DNA from: Marinomonas mediterranea MMB-1
GTDB taxonomy: Bacteria; Pseudomonadota; Gammaproteobacteria; Pseudomonadales; Marinomonadaceae
Length of the DNA: 64,000 nt
Direction of reading: 5' to 3'
NCBI RefSeq assembly: GCF_000192865.1
Contig: NC_015276.1
Location: 3,893,501 to 3,957,500, forward strand
The translations under genes were made by a program, and so were the position numbers. Each line of letters begins with the position of its first letter. Position 1 is the stretch's first letter. Under the pieces are notes generated by a model. The model saw only the letters and a list, made by a program, of their open reading frames with translations. It made no database searches and was not told where the DNA came from. Positions 1 through 9,554 of the stretch are shown here, in pieces.

Positions 1-1410
1 AGGCGTATAAAGCACCAAAGGTACTGGCTCCAAAGTATGGGAAGTAAGAGGTTGGCTGCCGTCATCGCTCAGCATTTGCTCGACGTTACCGTGGTCTGCA
101 GTAATCAAACACTGACCACCGTTTTTCTCAAGTGCTTCGATCACTCGACCAATACAAGCGTCTACCGCTTCTACGGCTTGTACAGCAGCATCAAAAATAC
201 CACTGTGGCCGACCATGTCACCATTGGCAAAGTTACAAATGATCGTATCGTATTTACCTGCTTCAATGACTTCCACCAGCTTGTCTGTTACCTCTGGTGC
301 GCTCATTTCAGGTTTCAAATCGTAGGTTGCTACGTCTGGAGAAGGTATCAGTTCACGTTCTTCACCAGCAAAGACAGCTTCTTCGCCACCATTAAAGAAG
401 AAAGTAACGTGTGCGTATTTTTCAGTTTCCGCGATTCTAAGTTGCGTCTTATTCTCTTTCGAAAGAATTTCACCCAATGTGTTAGAAAGCGCGACAGGAG
501 GGAATGCAACCGATGCAGAAATATCAGACGCGTATTCCGTGAAGGTAACAAAGCCCGATAGCGACGGCGTTTCATTACGCTCAAAACCAGAAAAAGACGC
601 ATCAGTGAACGCACGAGTCAATTGACGAGCACGGTCAGGACGGAAGTTTGCGAAGACAATCGCGTCGCCGTCATCCACTTTAACCGCGTCACCAATCACC
701 GTTGCTTTAACGAATTCATCGTTTTCGTCTCGCTCATACGCAGCGGCGATGGCTTGCTCAGCCGATTCCGCCTCATATAAACCGTTGCCTGAGACAATCG
801 CATCGTATGCTTGTTGTACTCGTTCCCAACGGTTATCACGATCCATCGCGAAATAACGACCTGTTAAGGTTGCAATTTTGCCCACACCAAGTGCTTTTAA
901 TTTAGCATCCAGCTCAGATACGGGACCTTGAGCAGAGCGTGGTGGCGTATCACGACCGTCTGTAAAGCCGTGTACGTAGATCGCTTTAGCGCCACGTTTC
1001 ACCGCTAACTCAGCCATCGCCATAATATGCTCATGATGACTATGAACACCACCAGCAGAAAGCAGACCAAGAATGTGAACTGCTTTTCCAGCTGCTACCG
1101 CTTTGTCTACTGTATTAACCAATTCTGTATTTTCAAAGAAGCTACCATCATCAATGGCTTTACTAATGCGAGTGAAGTTCTGATAAACAACGCGGCCAGC
1201 CCCAAGGTTCATATGACCGACTTCGGAGTTCCCCATTTGACCATCAGGTAAACCGACCGCCATTCCAGAGGTTTTGATCAAAGTATGAGGTTTGGACGCC
1301 CATAGAGCATCCCAATTTGGCGTAGTCGCGGCAGCAATTGCATTCGATTTGGACGTTTCGCTGTAACCCCAGCCATCCAGAATAAACAAGGCAGTTGTTT
1401 TCTTGCTCAT
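1..1410 (-). CDS. gpmI: 2,3-bisphosphoglycerate-independent phosphoglycerate mutase (3' end cut by window)
   Basis: Interconverts 3- and 2-phosphoglycerate in glycolysis/gluconeogenesis using two Mn ions and a phosphoserine. The minus strand from the ATG at 1410 reads MSKKTTALFILDGWGYSE, then a DGQMGNSEVGHMNLGAGR block holding the catalytic Ser, an HVHGFTDGRD-type block (here AIYVHGFTDGRDTPP) and, near the window edge, ITADHGNVEQM with metal-binding Asp/His. 470 residues are present of about 510 usual, so only the C-terminus is missing. In E. coli gpmI sits divergently next to yibN-grxC-secB; here that cluster is 10 kb away in the same relative orientation. Confidence 0.96.
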   Translation of the reverse strand, partial: MSKKTTALFILDGWGYSETSKSNAIAAATTPNWDALWASKPHTLIKTSGMAVGLPDGQMGNSEVGHMNLGAGRVVYQNFTRISKAIDDGSFFENTELVNTVDKAVAAGKAVHILGLLSAGGVHSHHEHIMAMAELAVKRGAKAIYVHGFTDGRDTPPRSAQGPVSELDAKLKALGVGKIATLTGRYFAMDRDNRWERVQQAYDAIVSGNGLYEAESAEQAIAAAYERDENDEFVKATVIGDAVKVDDGDAIVFANFRPDRARQLTRAFTDASFSGFERNETPSLSGFVTFTEYASDISASVAFPPVALSNTLGEILSKENKTQLRIAETEKYAHVTFFFNGGEEAVFAGEERELIPSPDVATYDLKPEMSAPEVTDKLVEVIEAGKYDTIICNFANGDMVGHSGIFDAAVQAVEAVDACIGRVIEALEKNGGQCLITADHGNVEQMLSDDGSQPLTSHTLEPVPLVLYTP

Positions 1411-1668
1411 TATCTTCATCCCATTAGTATTCTTAACACAATATGATTACGCTTGATCGTCGGCAAAGCCTACACAGCCTTATAGAAAGGCGATAGTCGC
1501 ATACGAGACGAGCAAACAAGGTAAGTGTTACGTAGATTAGTTGTATTTATTAGTTTGATACTACCACAGCGCTCGGATATTGTGACATTAGCATCCGTGT
1601 ATAGCAGCTATTAATTTTGCAAATTGGTTAAGACGGTGTGAATGCTTCCGTCAGAAAACGCCCCGTTT

Positions 1669-2595
1669 TTAACTGGAGCGCATCTTTTCAATTAACCAGT
1701 CCCGAAACATAACCACTTGCTCTAAATCCGCTCTGTCGGCAGGGTAGGATAAGAAATACTCATGAGGCGTATCAATCGCGTCGCCAAACGGCGCGATCAA
1801 CTCCCCTCTTGCCAGACTTTGCTCAGCAATAAAGGTTGGTAAAATGGCCGCGCCCATTGACTGTTTTGCCGCTTCTAAAAGCATATGAAAATGCTCGAAC
1901 GTTGCTCCTGAAAGCGCGCTTTGTTCCAGTTTATTCGCAGCAAACCAATCTGGCCACGCGTTAACCCTTGCGGATAAATGGATAAGCTCATAGTTTAAAA
2001 CGTTAGCACTGACTGTTTTATTTTTTAAGTCCACAGAGGATGGCAAGCTACGTCGAGGGCTAGAAAGCCCGATTAACTCAGGTGAACACACCGCAATGAC
2101 TTGCTCCCCCATCAGATGATGGGAAATCGCTTTCGGCCAATGATCACCGCCATAATGCAAAATAATATCCGTATTGTCGCTCTCTATCTGAGCACCGCTT
2201 TCTAATGCACTGACCTTTATCTGAAACTCAGGATGCAACTCCTGAAACTCATTTAATTTCGGTATTAACCAATACGAAGCAAGAGTCGGCAATGATGCAA
2301 TTCGCAGCGTCGTTTTTTCATCTTCGCGGCGCAACATTCTTAAACTCGCCCCTTCCATTGCATCTAACAACGGCAGTATTTCTTTGTAATACGCGTCTCC
2401 CGTACCGGTCAAAACAAGACGTTTGTTTAACCGAATAAACAGCTCACGAGATAGAAACTCTTCGAGATTACGAATTTGACGACTCACCGCACTTTGAGTC
2501 AAATGAAGCTCTTCCGCAGCACGGGTAAAACTAAGATGTCGAACAGAGGCTTCGAAGCACTTCAATGCTGTCGAAGACGGGATGTAATGCCGCAT
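1669..2595 (-). CDS. LysR-family transcriptional regulator (GcvA-like)
   Basis: The N-terminal winged HTH (LKCFEASVRHLSFTRAAEEL then LTQSAVSRQIRNLEE) is typical of the GcvA/AmpR branch, followed by a periplasmic-binding-like effector domain to the end (about 308 residues). I start it at the ATG at 2595 (MRHYIPSSTALKCF), which aligns with the family N-terminus and has GGAAGG just upstream; an upstream TTG at 2625 would add an unusual ten residues. It lies behind gpmI on the same strand and borders repeat DNA and the CRISPR array. Its target is unknown; no divergent partner gene is present. Confidence 0.88.
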   Translation of the reverse strand: MRHYIPSSTALKCFEASVRHLSFTRAAEELHLTQSAVSRQIRNLEEFLSRELFIRLNKRLVLTGTGDAYYKEILPLLDAMEGASLRMLRREDEKTTLRIASLPTLASYWLIPKLNEFQELHPEFQIKVSALESGAQIESDNTDIILHYGGDHWPKAISHHLMGEQVIAVCSPELIGLSSPRRSLPSSVDLKNKTVSANVLNYELIHLSARVNAWPDWFAANKLEQSALSGATFEHFHMLLEAAKQSMGAAILPTFIAEQSLARGELIAPFGDAIDTPHEYFLSYPADRADLEQVVMFRDWLIEKMRSS

Positions 2596-2681
2596 GATCC
2601 TTCCAATTATGATGCATAAAGCCAAAATTGTATCGTATATTGTCGATAATGGGGAAAATGAAAACCCGAACTTCTCTGGTT

Positions 2682-2911
2682 CCCTCCCTTTGGTAAGAGG
2701 GAGGAGCTAAACGTCATATTAAGCCGCGTGTGCGGCAGCAAACTTATCTTGTTCCCTCCCCTTACCAAGGGGAGGGTTAGGGAGGGGTCTAGATGTTTGT
2801 GTAAACCGACAACATCATTTACACAAAAAGCTTACGCCGAATCGAAACAAGATTCAGTTGGTTCCCTCGATAAGACCCCCTCCCAGCCTCCCCCTTGGTA
2901 AGGGGGAGGAG
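2682..2911. repeat. Cluster of three GC-rich palindromic intergenic repeats
   Basis: Three copies of a palindrome built from CCCTCCC...GGTAAG...GGGAGG lie at about 2682-2704, 2753-2790 and 2870-2911; the arms read, for example, CCCTCCCCTTACCAAGGGGA. Related copies occur at 38.1-38.4 kb and 62.1-62.3 kb. Between them is a 10-bp perfect inverted repeat TTTGTGTAAA/TTTACACAAA (2796-2805 and 2818-2827). No gene is visible from 2596 to 2920. Confidence 0.8.
2716..2743 (-). repeat. Orphan degenerate CRISPR repeat outside the array
   Basis: A 28-base segment matches the CRISPR repeat except at its left edge and two internal bases (core TAAGCCGCGTGTGCGGCAGC). It sits 205 bases before the first array repeat, which is off the 60-bp period. 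The preceding 15-20 bases (GAGGAGCTAAACGTCATA) are also nearly the same as those preceding the array's terminal repeat, so a larger segment was duplicated. Confidence 0.75.
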
Positions 2912-2920
2912 CCAAACGTC

Positions 2921-5168
2921 ATACTAAGCTGCGTGTGCGGCAGCGGACGTTATCAAAACGGGTAACGGAAAGCTCTATATTTTCTAAGCTGCGTGTGCGG
3001 CAGCGAACGGCTTTCGATTGTCGCAATGGCGCGAATAATGTTTCTAAGCTGCGTGTGCGGCAGCGAACTTGGGACGAGATAAGCACGACGAGATGTGTAT
3101 TTTCTAAGCTGCGTGTGCGGCAGCGAACGTTCCGATTCTCAAAATCTCGGAGGCATAGAGTTTCTAAGCTGCGTGTGCGGCAGCGAACAGTTTTGATGAT
3201 TACTATGACTTCATATTCAATTTCTAAGCTGCGTGTGCGGCAGCGAACAGACGTGTTACGGAGGATGGGACACTGGGGGATTTCTAAGCTGCGTGTGCGG
3301 CAGCGAACTATGAAGTTTTTTAAAGGTAAAGCGGTCAAGTTTTCTAAGCTGCGTGTGCGGCAGCGAACGCAGAATACGACCTTCTCAGCGCTCGTAGAAA
3401 TTTCTAAGCTGCGTGTGCGGCAGCGAACCCGATTTAACAACTAAAACCGTGTACACAATCTTTCTAAGCTGCGTGTGCGGCAGCGAACCTGGTCAGTATG
3501 TCGAATTAACAAAATACATATTTCTAAGCTGCGTGTGCGGCAGCGAACCCAAAGAATGTTTAAGAGAGTTCATGGTGAATTTTCTAAGCTGCGTGTGCGG
3601 CAGCGAACCCTGTTCGTGATTTGTATATGTGTTTTGAACATTTCTAAGCTGCGTGTGCGGCAGCGAACATGATACAAATTCGGAACTTCTAGACATGACA
3701 TTTCTAAGCTGCGTGTGCGGCAGCGAACCCAGGTGAATGTGTTTAACACGGTGACCGAGATTTCTAAGCTGCGTGTGCGGCAGCGAACATCCGCGCTATC
3801 GCGCGGAAATCAAAGGGAAATTTCTAAGCTGCGTGTGCGGCAGCGAACGTAAAAGACGATGACTTAAACGACGATAAAGATTTCTAAGCTGCGTGTGCGG
3901 CAGCGAACTTGCACCCGGTACAGCGCGTGTTGTATTACAATTTCTAAGCTGCGTGTGCGGCAGCGAACACGGGGTGTTGTATCAATCACACGCTTAGCAA
4001 TTTCTAAGCTGCGTGTGCGGCAGCGAACGCGATTAATGGTGCCCACGGAACGATAATAGATTTCTAAGCTGCGTGTGCGGCAGCGAACTTCAAGGTCTTT
4101 GCGCTCTCCAGAGGCTATAATTTCTAAGCTGCGTGTGCGGCAGCGAACCTAACGCCTTTTGACTTGGAGTAGTTACCAAATTTCTAAGCTGCGTGTGCGG
4201 CAGCGAACAAAAGCCGCGAACGACTTATTTCTAACGAGGTTTTCTAAGCTGCGTGTGCGGCAGCGAACTTTACGTGATGATGCTCGCTCCGGTGTGAAAT
4301 TTTCTAAGCTGCGTGTGCGGCAGCGAACGATGCCCAGTGCCGTCATGTAGTCTGGGTCGATTTCTAAGCTGCGTGTGCGGCAGCGAACAGACGCTAATTA
4401 CGTGCTGAGCGAGCTAATGCTTTCTAAGCTGCGTGTGCGGCAGCGAACATTACGTGCAAAGCTCGCTAATGCGTCGATTATTTCTAAGCTGCGTGTGCGG
4501 CAGCGAACAAGGGGAAGTCGGTTGCGGATTCGGTAAGTCATTTCTAAGCTGCGTGTGCGGCAGCGAACGAGAATATTCGTCTCGGCGCGATGCTCGGCAA
4601 TTTCTAAGCTGCGTGTGCGGCAGCGAACGAAAAGACCTGTAATGTTATTTTTTGATAAACTTTCTAAGCTGCGTGTGCGGCAGCGAACCCTCCAATGTAC
4701 AGTCTAGTTAACAGATTAAATTTCTAAGCTGCGTGTGCGGCAGCGAACAGCATTTCGCTTTTCAATTAGAGTTATATACTTTTCTAAGCTGCGTGTGCGG
4801 CAGCGAACTAAACCGAGACGATATCCGAGACGAATTGTTCTTTCTAAGCTGCGTGTGCGGCAGCGAACACGAGTTTTCATGTCCTCGGTGACGTGTTTTA
4901 TTTCTAAGCTGCGTGTGCGGCAGCGAACTTGTTTTTAAGGCCATTCATTTGCCGCTTGAATTTCTAAGCTGCGTGTGCGGCAGCGAACCATTTTATGTGG
5001 CTGTTGGCGGGGCGGTTCTATTTCTAAGCTGCGTGTGCGGCAGCGAACTGCGTCGGGCATGTTTTTTATCAATTCGTAAATTTCTAAGCTGCGTGTGCGG
5101 CAGCGAACGATCCCGCAATGGTGGGGTGATTTCCAAGTCTTTTCTAAGCTGCGTGTGCGGCAGCGAAC
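2921..5168 (-). CRISPR. Type I-F CRISPR array, 38 repeats and 37 spacers
   Basis: A 28-bp repeat recurs with an exact 60-bp period and 32-bp unique spacers. On the minus strand it begins GTTCGCTGCCGC and ends GCAGCTTAGAAA, the type I-F (Csy) repeat pattern, with a potential hairpin CTGCCGCACACGCAG. The repeat at 2921-2948 is degenerate at both edges, marking the trailer (old) end; the 5168 end is the leader side, so transcription is leftward. All other repeats appear identical. No cas1, cas2-3 or csy genes occur in the window; they may be elsewhere in the genome. Open reading frames through the array encode repeat-derived peptides and are not genes. Confidence 0.98.
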
Positions 5169-5495
5169 AATAGTGTATCAACAAAAAAACGAGTCACAAT
5201 ATAGAGTTAGGTAAAAATACCTATTTTTACCTATGTTTTTTCCTCACATCGCAAATCGTTGTTTTGTAAGTCATTTTTTAAAGAGCGTTTTTTATTGGTT
5301 AAAACTTGGGTCATACGATCTTTCTTGTTTAAGCCATAGGCGGTATAGAAAGTTCATTTAGATAAAGTACGCGTCTGACCAATCACGTCTCAACCTAAAT
5401 AGTGACTCATTAATAGTAGTACAGTGTTGAGGCGTGTCACAAGCACAGATATGCATTTCACTAAAGGTCGTTATTTGCTGGATACATTATGGATG
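5169..5495 (-). promoter_or_regulatory. CRISPR leader region with a perfect hairpin
   Basis: The AT-rich, gene-free stretch next to the youngest repeat is in the leader position for a leftward-transcribed I-F array. It contains a perfect 12-bp inverted repeat, TAGGTAAAAATA, with a 2-base loop at 5208-5233. The far right part also holds the downstream region of the oxidase gene ending at 5496. A leader promoter is inferred, not mapped. Confidence 0.6.
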
Positions 5496-6767
5496 CTAAG
5501 TAAGTAAATGCTTACTTTGTCCTAGGTGATATGCTTTTGCACCGACTTCATAAAAGACTCGTTTTAATTCTCGAAGGGGGGTATCTCGCAATACCGATGT
5601 AGGTGCGGATAGGCTCTCAATGTCCCCCGCGAACCAATGCGCAAGTTCTTTGCCCATTACGGTGCCGGGTCCGATTCCTCGACCACTGTAGCCCGCGACA
5701 CTAAATAGCCCTCGTTGCAATTGCTGGCAATGAGGTAAGTGATCTTCGCTGTAGGCAATCTTCCCTGTCCAACAGTAATCCCATTCAAGGTTGGATAGCG
5801 TTGGGAACAGTTCATGTACTCGTTGAGTCGCCCAATTTGTTAGCCTTTGCCCCGTCCCGCCCATTCCACCGAATATTAAACGACCCTGTTGATCTAGCCG
5901 AAAAGAGCTCATGACCGTGCAGGTATCCCAACAACCTTCCTTGTTGGGTAAAACACGCTCTAGTTCTTTTTCGGTTAAGGGTTTGGTCGCTAACTGACTG
6001 TAAAAGATAGGGACAAATTTTCGCGCTTGTTCCTGAACACCAAATTCGCAATACGCATTGGTCGCTAACACAACTTTCTCAGCGCTGACCGACCCCTTTT
6101 CGGTATCAAGTTTCCAACTGTCTTGCTCTGGCACAATTGAGGTCACGGGAGAGTATTCGAAGATGGTTGCTCCCTCTTTTAGAGCGGCATGAGCCAGTCC
6201 ACGAGCATAAGCTAAAGGTTGGATCGTTCCCGCTCTAGGATCAAATAACGCGCCGCAAAACTTCTCTGAGCCTATTCTAGTCTGCGCATCTGACATGCCA
6301 AGTAACTGAACTGGTGCACCACGTTGTTGTAGCTGGTCACACCGTCGTTGCAATTGTGCTAACCCTGCCTTACCTACGCCAGCGTGAAGCGTGCCATGTC
6401 GAGTCGCTTCGCATTCGATCTGGTATTCATCAATCAAGCTAAATACCGTATCCGGTGCAACCGATAAGGCGTCATATAAACGCTTTCCATCCTCCAACCC
6501 TAACTGTTTATCCAGTTCATCAGGTTCGAGCCATAAACCCGCATTAGCCAAACCGACATTGCGTCCAGACCCACCAAAACCCACTTCTTGAGCTTCGAGT
6601 ACGACGACAGAAAAGCCTTTTTTTGCAAGATGGAGTGCAGCAGATAACCCGGTAAAACCGGCACCAACAATCGCAACATCGACGACCATATCAGATGAAA
6701 GCGATGTGAGTTCAGGTGCGGCAGGCGAACTTGCTCGCCATAGCGAATTACAGTCGGAGTCAATCAC
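5496..6767 (-). CDS. amaA: FAD-dependent oxidoreductase, probable L-pipecolate oxidase (AmaA-like)
   Basis: A DAO-fold flavoenzyme of 423 residues. The FAD-binding Rossmann motif VAIVGAGFTGLSAALHLAKK begins at about residue 31, followed by VVVLEAQEVGFGGSGRNVG and a C-terminal SVAGYSGRGIGPGTVMGKEL, which closes the FAD site. Such oxidases act on amine or imino-acid substrates (PuuB, AmaA, DadA relatives). The specific call rests on context: the next gene upstream on the same strand is an ALDH7-type aminoadipate-semialdehyde dehydrogenase and a DUF1338 gene is nearby, as in Pseudomonas lysine catabolism. Gamma-glutamylputrescine oxidase is the main alternative. Confidence 0.72.
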   Translation of the reverse strand: MIDSDCNSLWRASSPAAPELTSLSSDMVVDVAIVGAGFTGLSAALHLAKKGFSVVVLEAQEVGFGGSGRNVGLANAGLWLEPDELDKQLGLEDGKRLYDALSVAPDTVFSLIDEYQIECEATRHGTLHAGVGKAGLAQLQRRCDQLQQRGAPVQLLGMSDAQTRIGSEKFCGALFDPRAGTIQPLAYARGLAHAALKEGATIFEYSPVTSIVPEQDSWKLDTEKGSVSAEKVVLATNAYCEFGVQEQARKFVPIFYSQLATKPLTEKELERVLPNKEGCWDTCTVMSSFRLDQQGRLIFGGMGGTGQRLTNWATQRVHELFPTLSNLEWDYCWTGKIAYSEDHLPHCQQLQRGLFSVAGYSGRGIGPGTVMGKELAHWFAGDIESLSAPTSVLRDTPLRELKRVFYEVGAKAYHLGQSKHLLT

Positions 6768-6882
6768 AATGCCCCCTAGGCGTTCGAAAATTTAAGCAAG
6801 AAAATCGTTTAGAATGGCGCCTAAATGGTAGACGCCATTCTGAGAGCACATTGATCAATGTGCCTTAGTTCAACCGTTGGGG

Positions 6883-8427
6883 TTATTCGAATACGATACC
6901 TTGAGCGAGAGGCAGATCGCCGCCATAGTTGATCGTATTCGTGGTACGACGCATGTAATTACGCCACGCATCGGAACCAGATTCACGACCACCACCAGTC
7001 TCTTTTTCGCCTCCAAAGGCACCGCCAATCTCAGCGCCCGAGGTACCGATGTTTACATTCGCAATACCACAGTCAGACCCTGCTGGAGACATAAACAACT
7101 CAGCCTCGCGCATGCTTTCTGTGAACACCGCAGAAGACAAACCTTGTGGTACGTTATTTTGAATCTCGATAGCGTCTTCAAATTCGCTGTAAGTCAGGAC
7201 ATACAAAATAGGCGCGAAGGTTTCTTCTTGAACAATTGGCGCGTCATGAGCAATACGAACAATCGCTGGTTTCACATAAAAGCCGCTCGCAGGAACGCCT
7301 TCTGTAACACGCTCACCACCGTAAACAACCTCACCACCTTGCTCTTTTGCTGCGGCCAAAGACGCTTGCATACGTCCAAAGCTGCCTTCATCGATAAGCG
7401 GCCCAACGAGGTTGCCCTCTTCCATTGGGTTACCAATGCTCAAAGAGGAGTAGGATTTAACAAGGCGCTCAACCAAACCATCCACAACTGATTCATGAGT
7501 AATCAAACGTCGAAGTGTCGTACAACGTTGACCTGCGGTACCTGCTGCCGAAAAGACAATGGCTCTAAGTGCCAAGTCTAAGTCGGCTGTTGGAGAAACG
7601 ATCATGGCATTGTTGCCGCCCAACTCTAAAAGTGATCGACCTAAACGAGCCGCTACCGTTTGAGCGACCGCTTTCCCCATGGCAGTCGAGCCCGTTGCAG
7701 AGACGAGAGGGAAAACAGGATTAGAAGCAATCGCTTCACCTAAATCACGCCCACCGATCATGACACTCACGGAGGCCTTTGGAATATCAGGCATGTCTGC
7801 AATCACATTCTGTGCGATTTGATACATTGCCAAGGCACACAATGGCGCTTTTTCAGAAGGTTTTAATAAGATCGGATCACCGCACACTAGACCTAGCATG
7901 GCGTTCCAAGCCCATACCGCCATCGGGAAGTTAAAGGCCGTGATGACCGCAACAGGACCAAGTGGCTGCCATTGCTCCATCATTCTGTGTCCAGGGCGTT
8001 CAGATACAATCGACAAACCGTGTAGCATACGAGACTGACCCACAGCGAAATCGCACACGTCAATCCATTCCTGAACCTCGCCTAATGCCTCTGGTAAGAT
8101 TTTGCCTGCCTCCAAAGAAATCACCTGTGCGAGTTCTTCTTTGTATTTTCGAGCCTCTTCGCCAATACGACGAACCAACTCACCACGACGCGGCGCAGGA
8201 ATCACCCGAAGCGCTTTGAAAGCGTCTTGAAGCTCAGACGCGACAGACGAAAGTTGCTCCGGCACGGCATTATTAAACTGAGACAGCACAGCACCATCAA
8301 TGGGGCTATGCGCAGAGAAAGCGTCGCCTTGGCCCATTTCGCAAACATTGCCAGTTAAGACGCTGAAATAACGATCGCCTTGCTTAAGAGAATTGATACC
8401 AAGCGTTTCCAAACACGTTAAAGTCAT
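6883..8427 (-). CDS. amaB: Aldehyde dehydrogenase, ALDH7 type, probable 2-aminoadipate-6-semialdehyde dehydrogenase (AmaB-like)
   Basis: This 514-residue NAD-dependent aldehyde dehydrogenase has GPVAVITAFNFPMAVWAWN, catalytic Glu268 in LLELGGNNAM and nucleophile Cys302 in GTAGQRCTTLRR, the signature of the ALDH7A1/AmaB family. Members oxidise 2-aminoadipate 6-semialdehyde, in equilibrium with piperideine-6-carboxylate, to 2-aminoadipate. The ATG at 8427 has AGAGG seven bases upstream. It is followed 115 bp downstream by the AmaA-like oxidase and faces a divergent LysR gene, so the two minus-strand genes probably form a regulated lysine-catabolic unit. Confidence 0.88.
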   Translation of the reverse strand: MTLTCLETLGINSLKQGDRYFSVLTGNVCEMGQGDAFSAHSPIDGAVLSQFNNAVPEQLSSVASELQDAFKALRVIPAPRRGELVRRIGEEARKYKEELAQVISLEAGKILPEALGEVQEWIDVCDFAVGQSRMLHGLSIVSERPGHRMMEQWQPLGPVAVITAFNFPMAVWAWNAMLGLVCGDPILLKPSEKAPLCALAMYQIAQNVIADMPDIPKASVSVMIGGRDLGEAIASNPVFPLVSATGSTAMGKAVAQTVAARLGRSLLELGGNNAMIVSPTADLDLALRAIVFSAAGTAGQRCTTLRRLITHESVVDGLVERLVKSYSSLSIGNPMEEGNLVGPLIDEGSFGRMQASLAAAKEQGGEVVYGGERVTEGVPASGFYVKPAIVRIAHDAPIVQEETFAPILYVLTYSEFEDAIEIQNNVPQGLSSAVFTESMREAELFMSPAGSDCGIANVNIGTSGAEIGGAFGGEKETGGGRESGSDAWRNYMRRTTNTINYGGDLPLAQGIVFE

Positions 8428-8591
8428 ACCCGACCTCTTACTAAGTAAATTGAGTTTCTGTCACAGTACCGAGCCTTGCTATCGATTTGAAATATTGATT
8501 TCCTGCTAGTGATCTAGTTTTTTCCTATAGCAAGAACCATAATGTAATTCCTGTACCATTTTTAGTTAGATGAAAAACGAGGAGAGGCCAA

Positions 8592-9434
8592 GTGGATATT
8601 CGTTCTCTACGATACTTTATCGCCGTATTTGAAGAGCGCAGTTTAAGCGCGGCGGCAAAACGCTGCTTCGTCGCGCAACCGTCTATTTCTGCAACACTGG
8701 CCCAATTAGAAGAAGACTTGAGTACAAAACTGTTTGTGCGGCACTCGAAAGGTGTCTCACCGACCGACAGCGGCAGCCAGCTTTACCCTCATGCTTGTCG
8801 AATGGTGAACGATCTCAACTCACTTAGGGGGCTTTTTTCTGAAAATACCACGCCTCTGTCTCTTACCATTTCATTAACGCCTTTTTTATCCGGTGCTTTC
8901 ATCAGTCAGGTGATCAAAAAAATGTTGGATGAAATAAGTGGACTAACCTTGAACTTGATCGACGAGTCGGAAAGCGCGGATTTGCGTTTTACATGCAGCC
9001 GCTATACCTCAGAAGACGATGTTTTCTACCCGCTCTGGGAAGACGACTATGTTATTGCAATGCCAGAAGGGCATTGGCTCAGTGAATTTCCTTCTCTTTC
9101 TATTAAGCAGATAGACAGACAACCTTTTATTTCTCGTACGCCATGCGACATTCTTGAGTCGTGGAACTACCTTATGCAAAAACAAGGACTTAAGACGGAT
9201 ATTCGTGCCCAAGTAAAAACAGAAGAATATGCGCTCGACCTTGTGGCAGCGGGACTGGGAATTTCACTGATTCCTGAACATTCTTCTAGAGGACGGTCAG
9301 ACATCTGCATCAGACCTATCAACGATGTCAAACTTAAACGGGTTGTTGGCTTGGCGCATTGTAAAGACAGAAGCTTTCCAGCTCACTTAATTAATACGAT
9401 CTTATCCTCAAAGCAGCAGCTACTATTGACCTAA
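8592..9434 (+). CDS. LysR-family regulator of the lysine-catabolism cluster
   Basis: N-terminal HTH: MDIRSLRYFIAVFEERSLSA, then AAKRCFVAQPSISATLAQLE; the rest is a LysR substrate-binding domain (280 residues). Start is a GTG at 8592 with GAGGAGAGG about six bases upstream. It is divergent from the ALDH7 gene with a 164-bp shared promoter region and has the DUF1338 gene downstream on the same strand, so control of both sides is likely but inferred. Confidence 0.88.
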   Translation: MDIRSLRYFIAVFEERSLSAAAKRCFVAQPSISATLAQLEEDLSTKLFVRHSKGVSPTDSGSQLYPHACRMVNDLNSLRGLFSENTTPLSLTISLTPFLSGAFISQVIKKMLDEISGLTLNLIDESESADLRFTCSRYTSEDDVFYPLWEDDYVIAMPEGHWLSEFPSLSIKQIDRQPFISRTPCDILESWNYLMQKQGLKTDIRAQVKTEEYALDLVAAGLGISLIPEHSSRGRSDICIRPINDVKLKRVVGLAHCKDRSFPAHLINTILSSKQQLLLT

Positions 9435-9554
9435 CTTAGAGGCTTAGCATGACTTTTTCGCATCATTAAATGCTTTTTTACCTTTTGCCTTTTCTACGAC
9501 GAGTGACATAGAGTTTTCTTATCGGTAAAAATAGACGAACAAAAAGGTAGAGCA

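Noticed and set aside
37..614. Open frames of 174 and 88 codons near the left edge
   Set aside because: Both are shadows of the gpmI reading frame, which carries all family motifs.
4269..4480. Third spacer (4269-4300) sharing TTACGTG and GCTCGCT with the overlapping spacer pair
   Set aside because: The two matches are out of register by one base and short; chance similarity is likely.
2919..5184. Many open frames on both strands with repeated peptides such as SKLRVRQRT and VRCRTRSLE
   Set aside because: They arise because the 60-bp CRISPR period is a multiple of three; they are repeat translations, not proteins.
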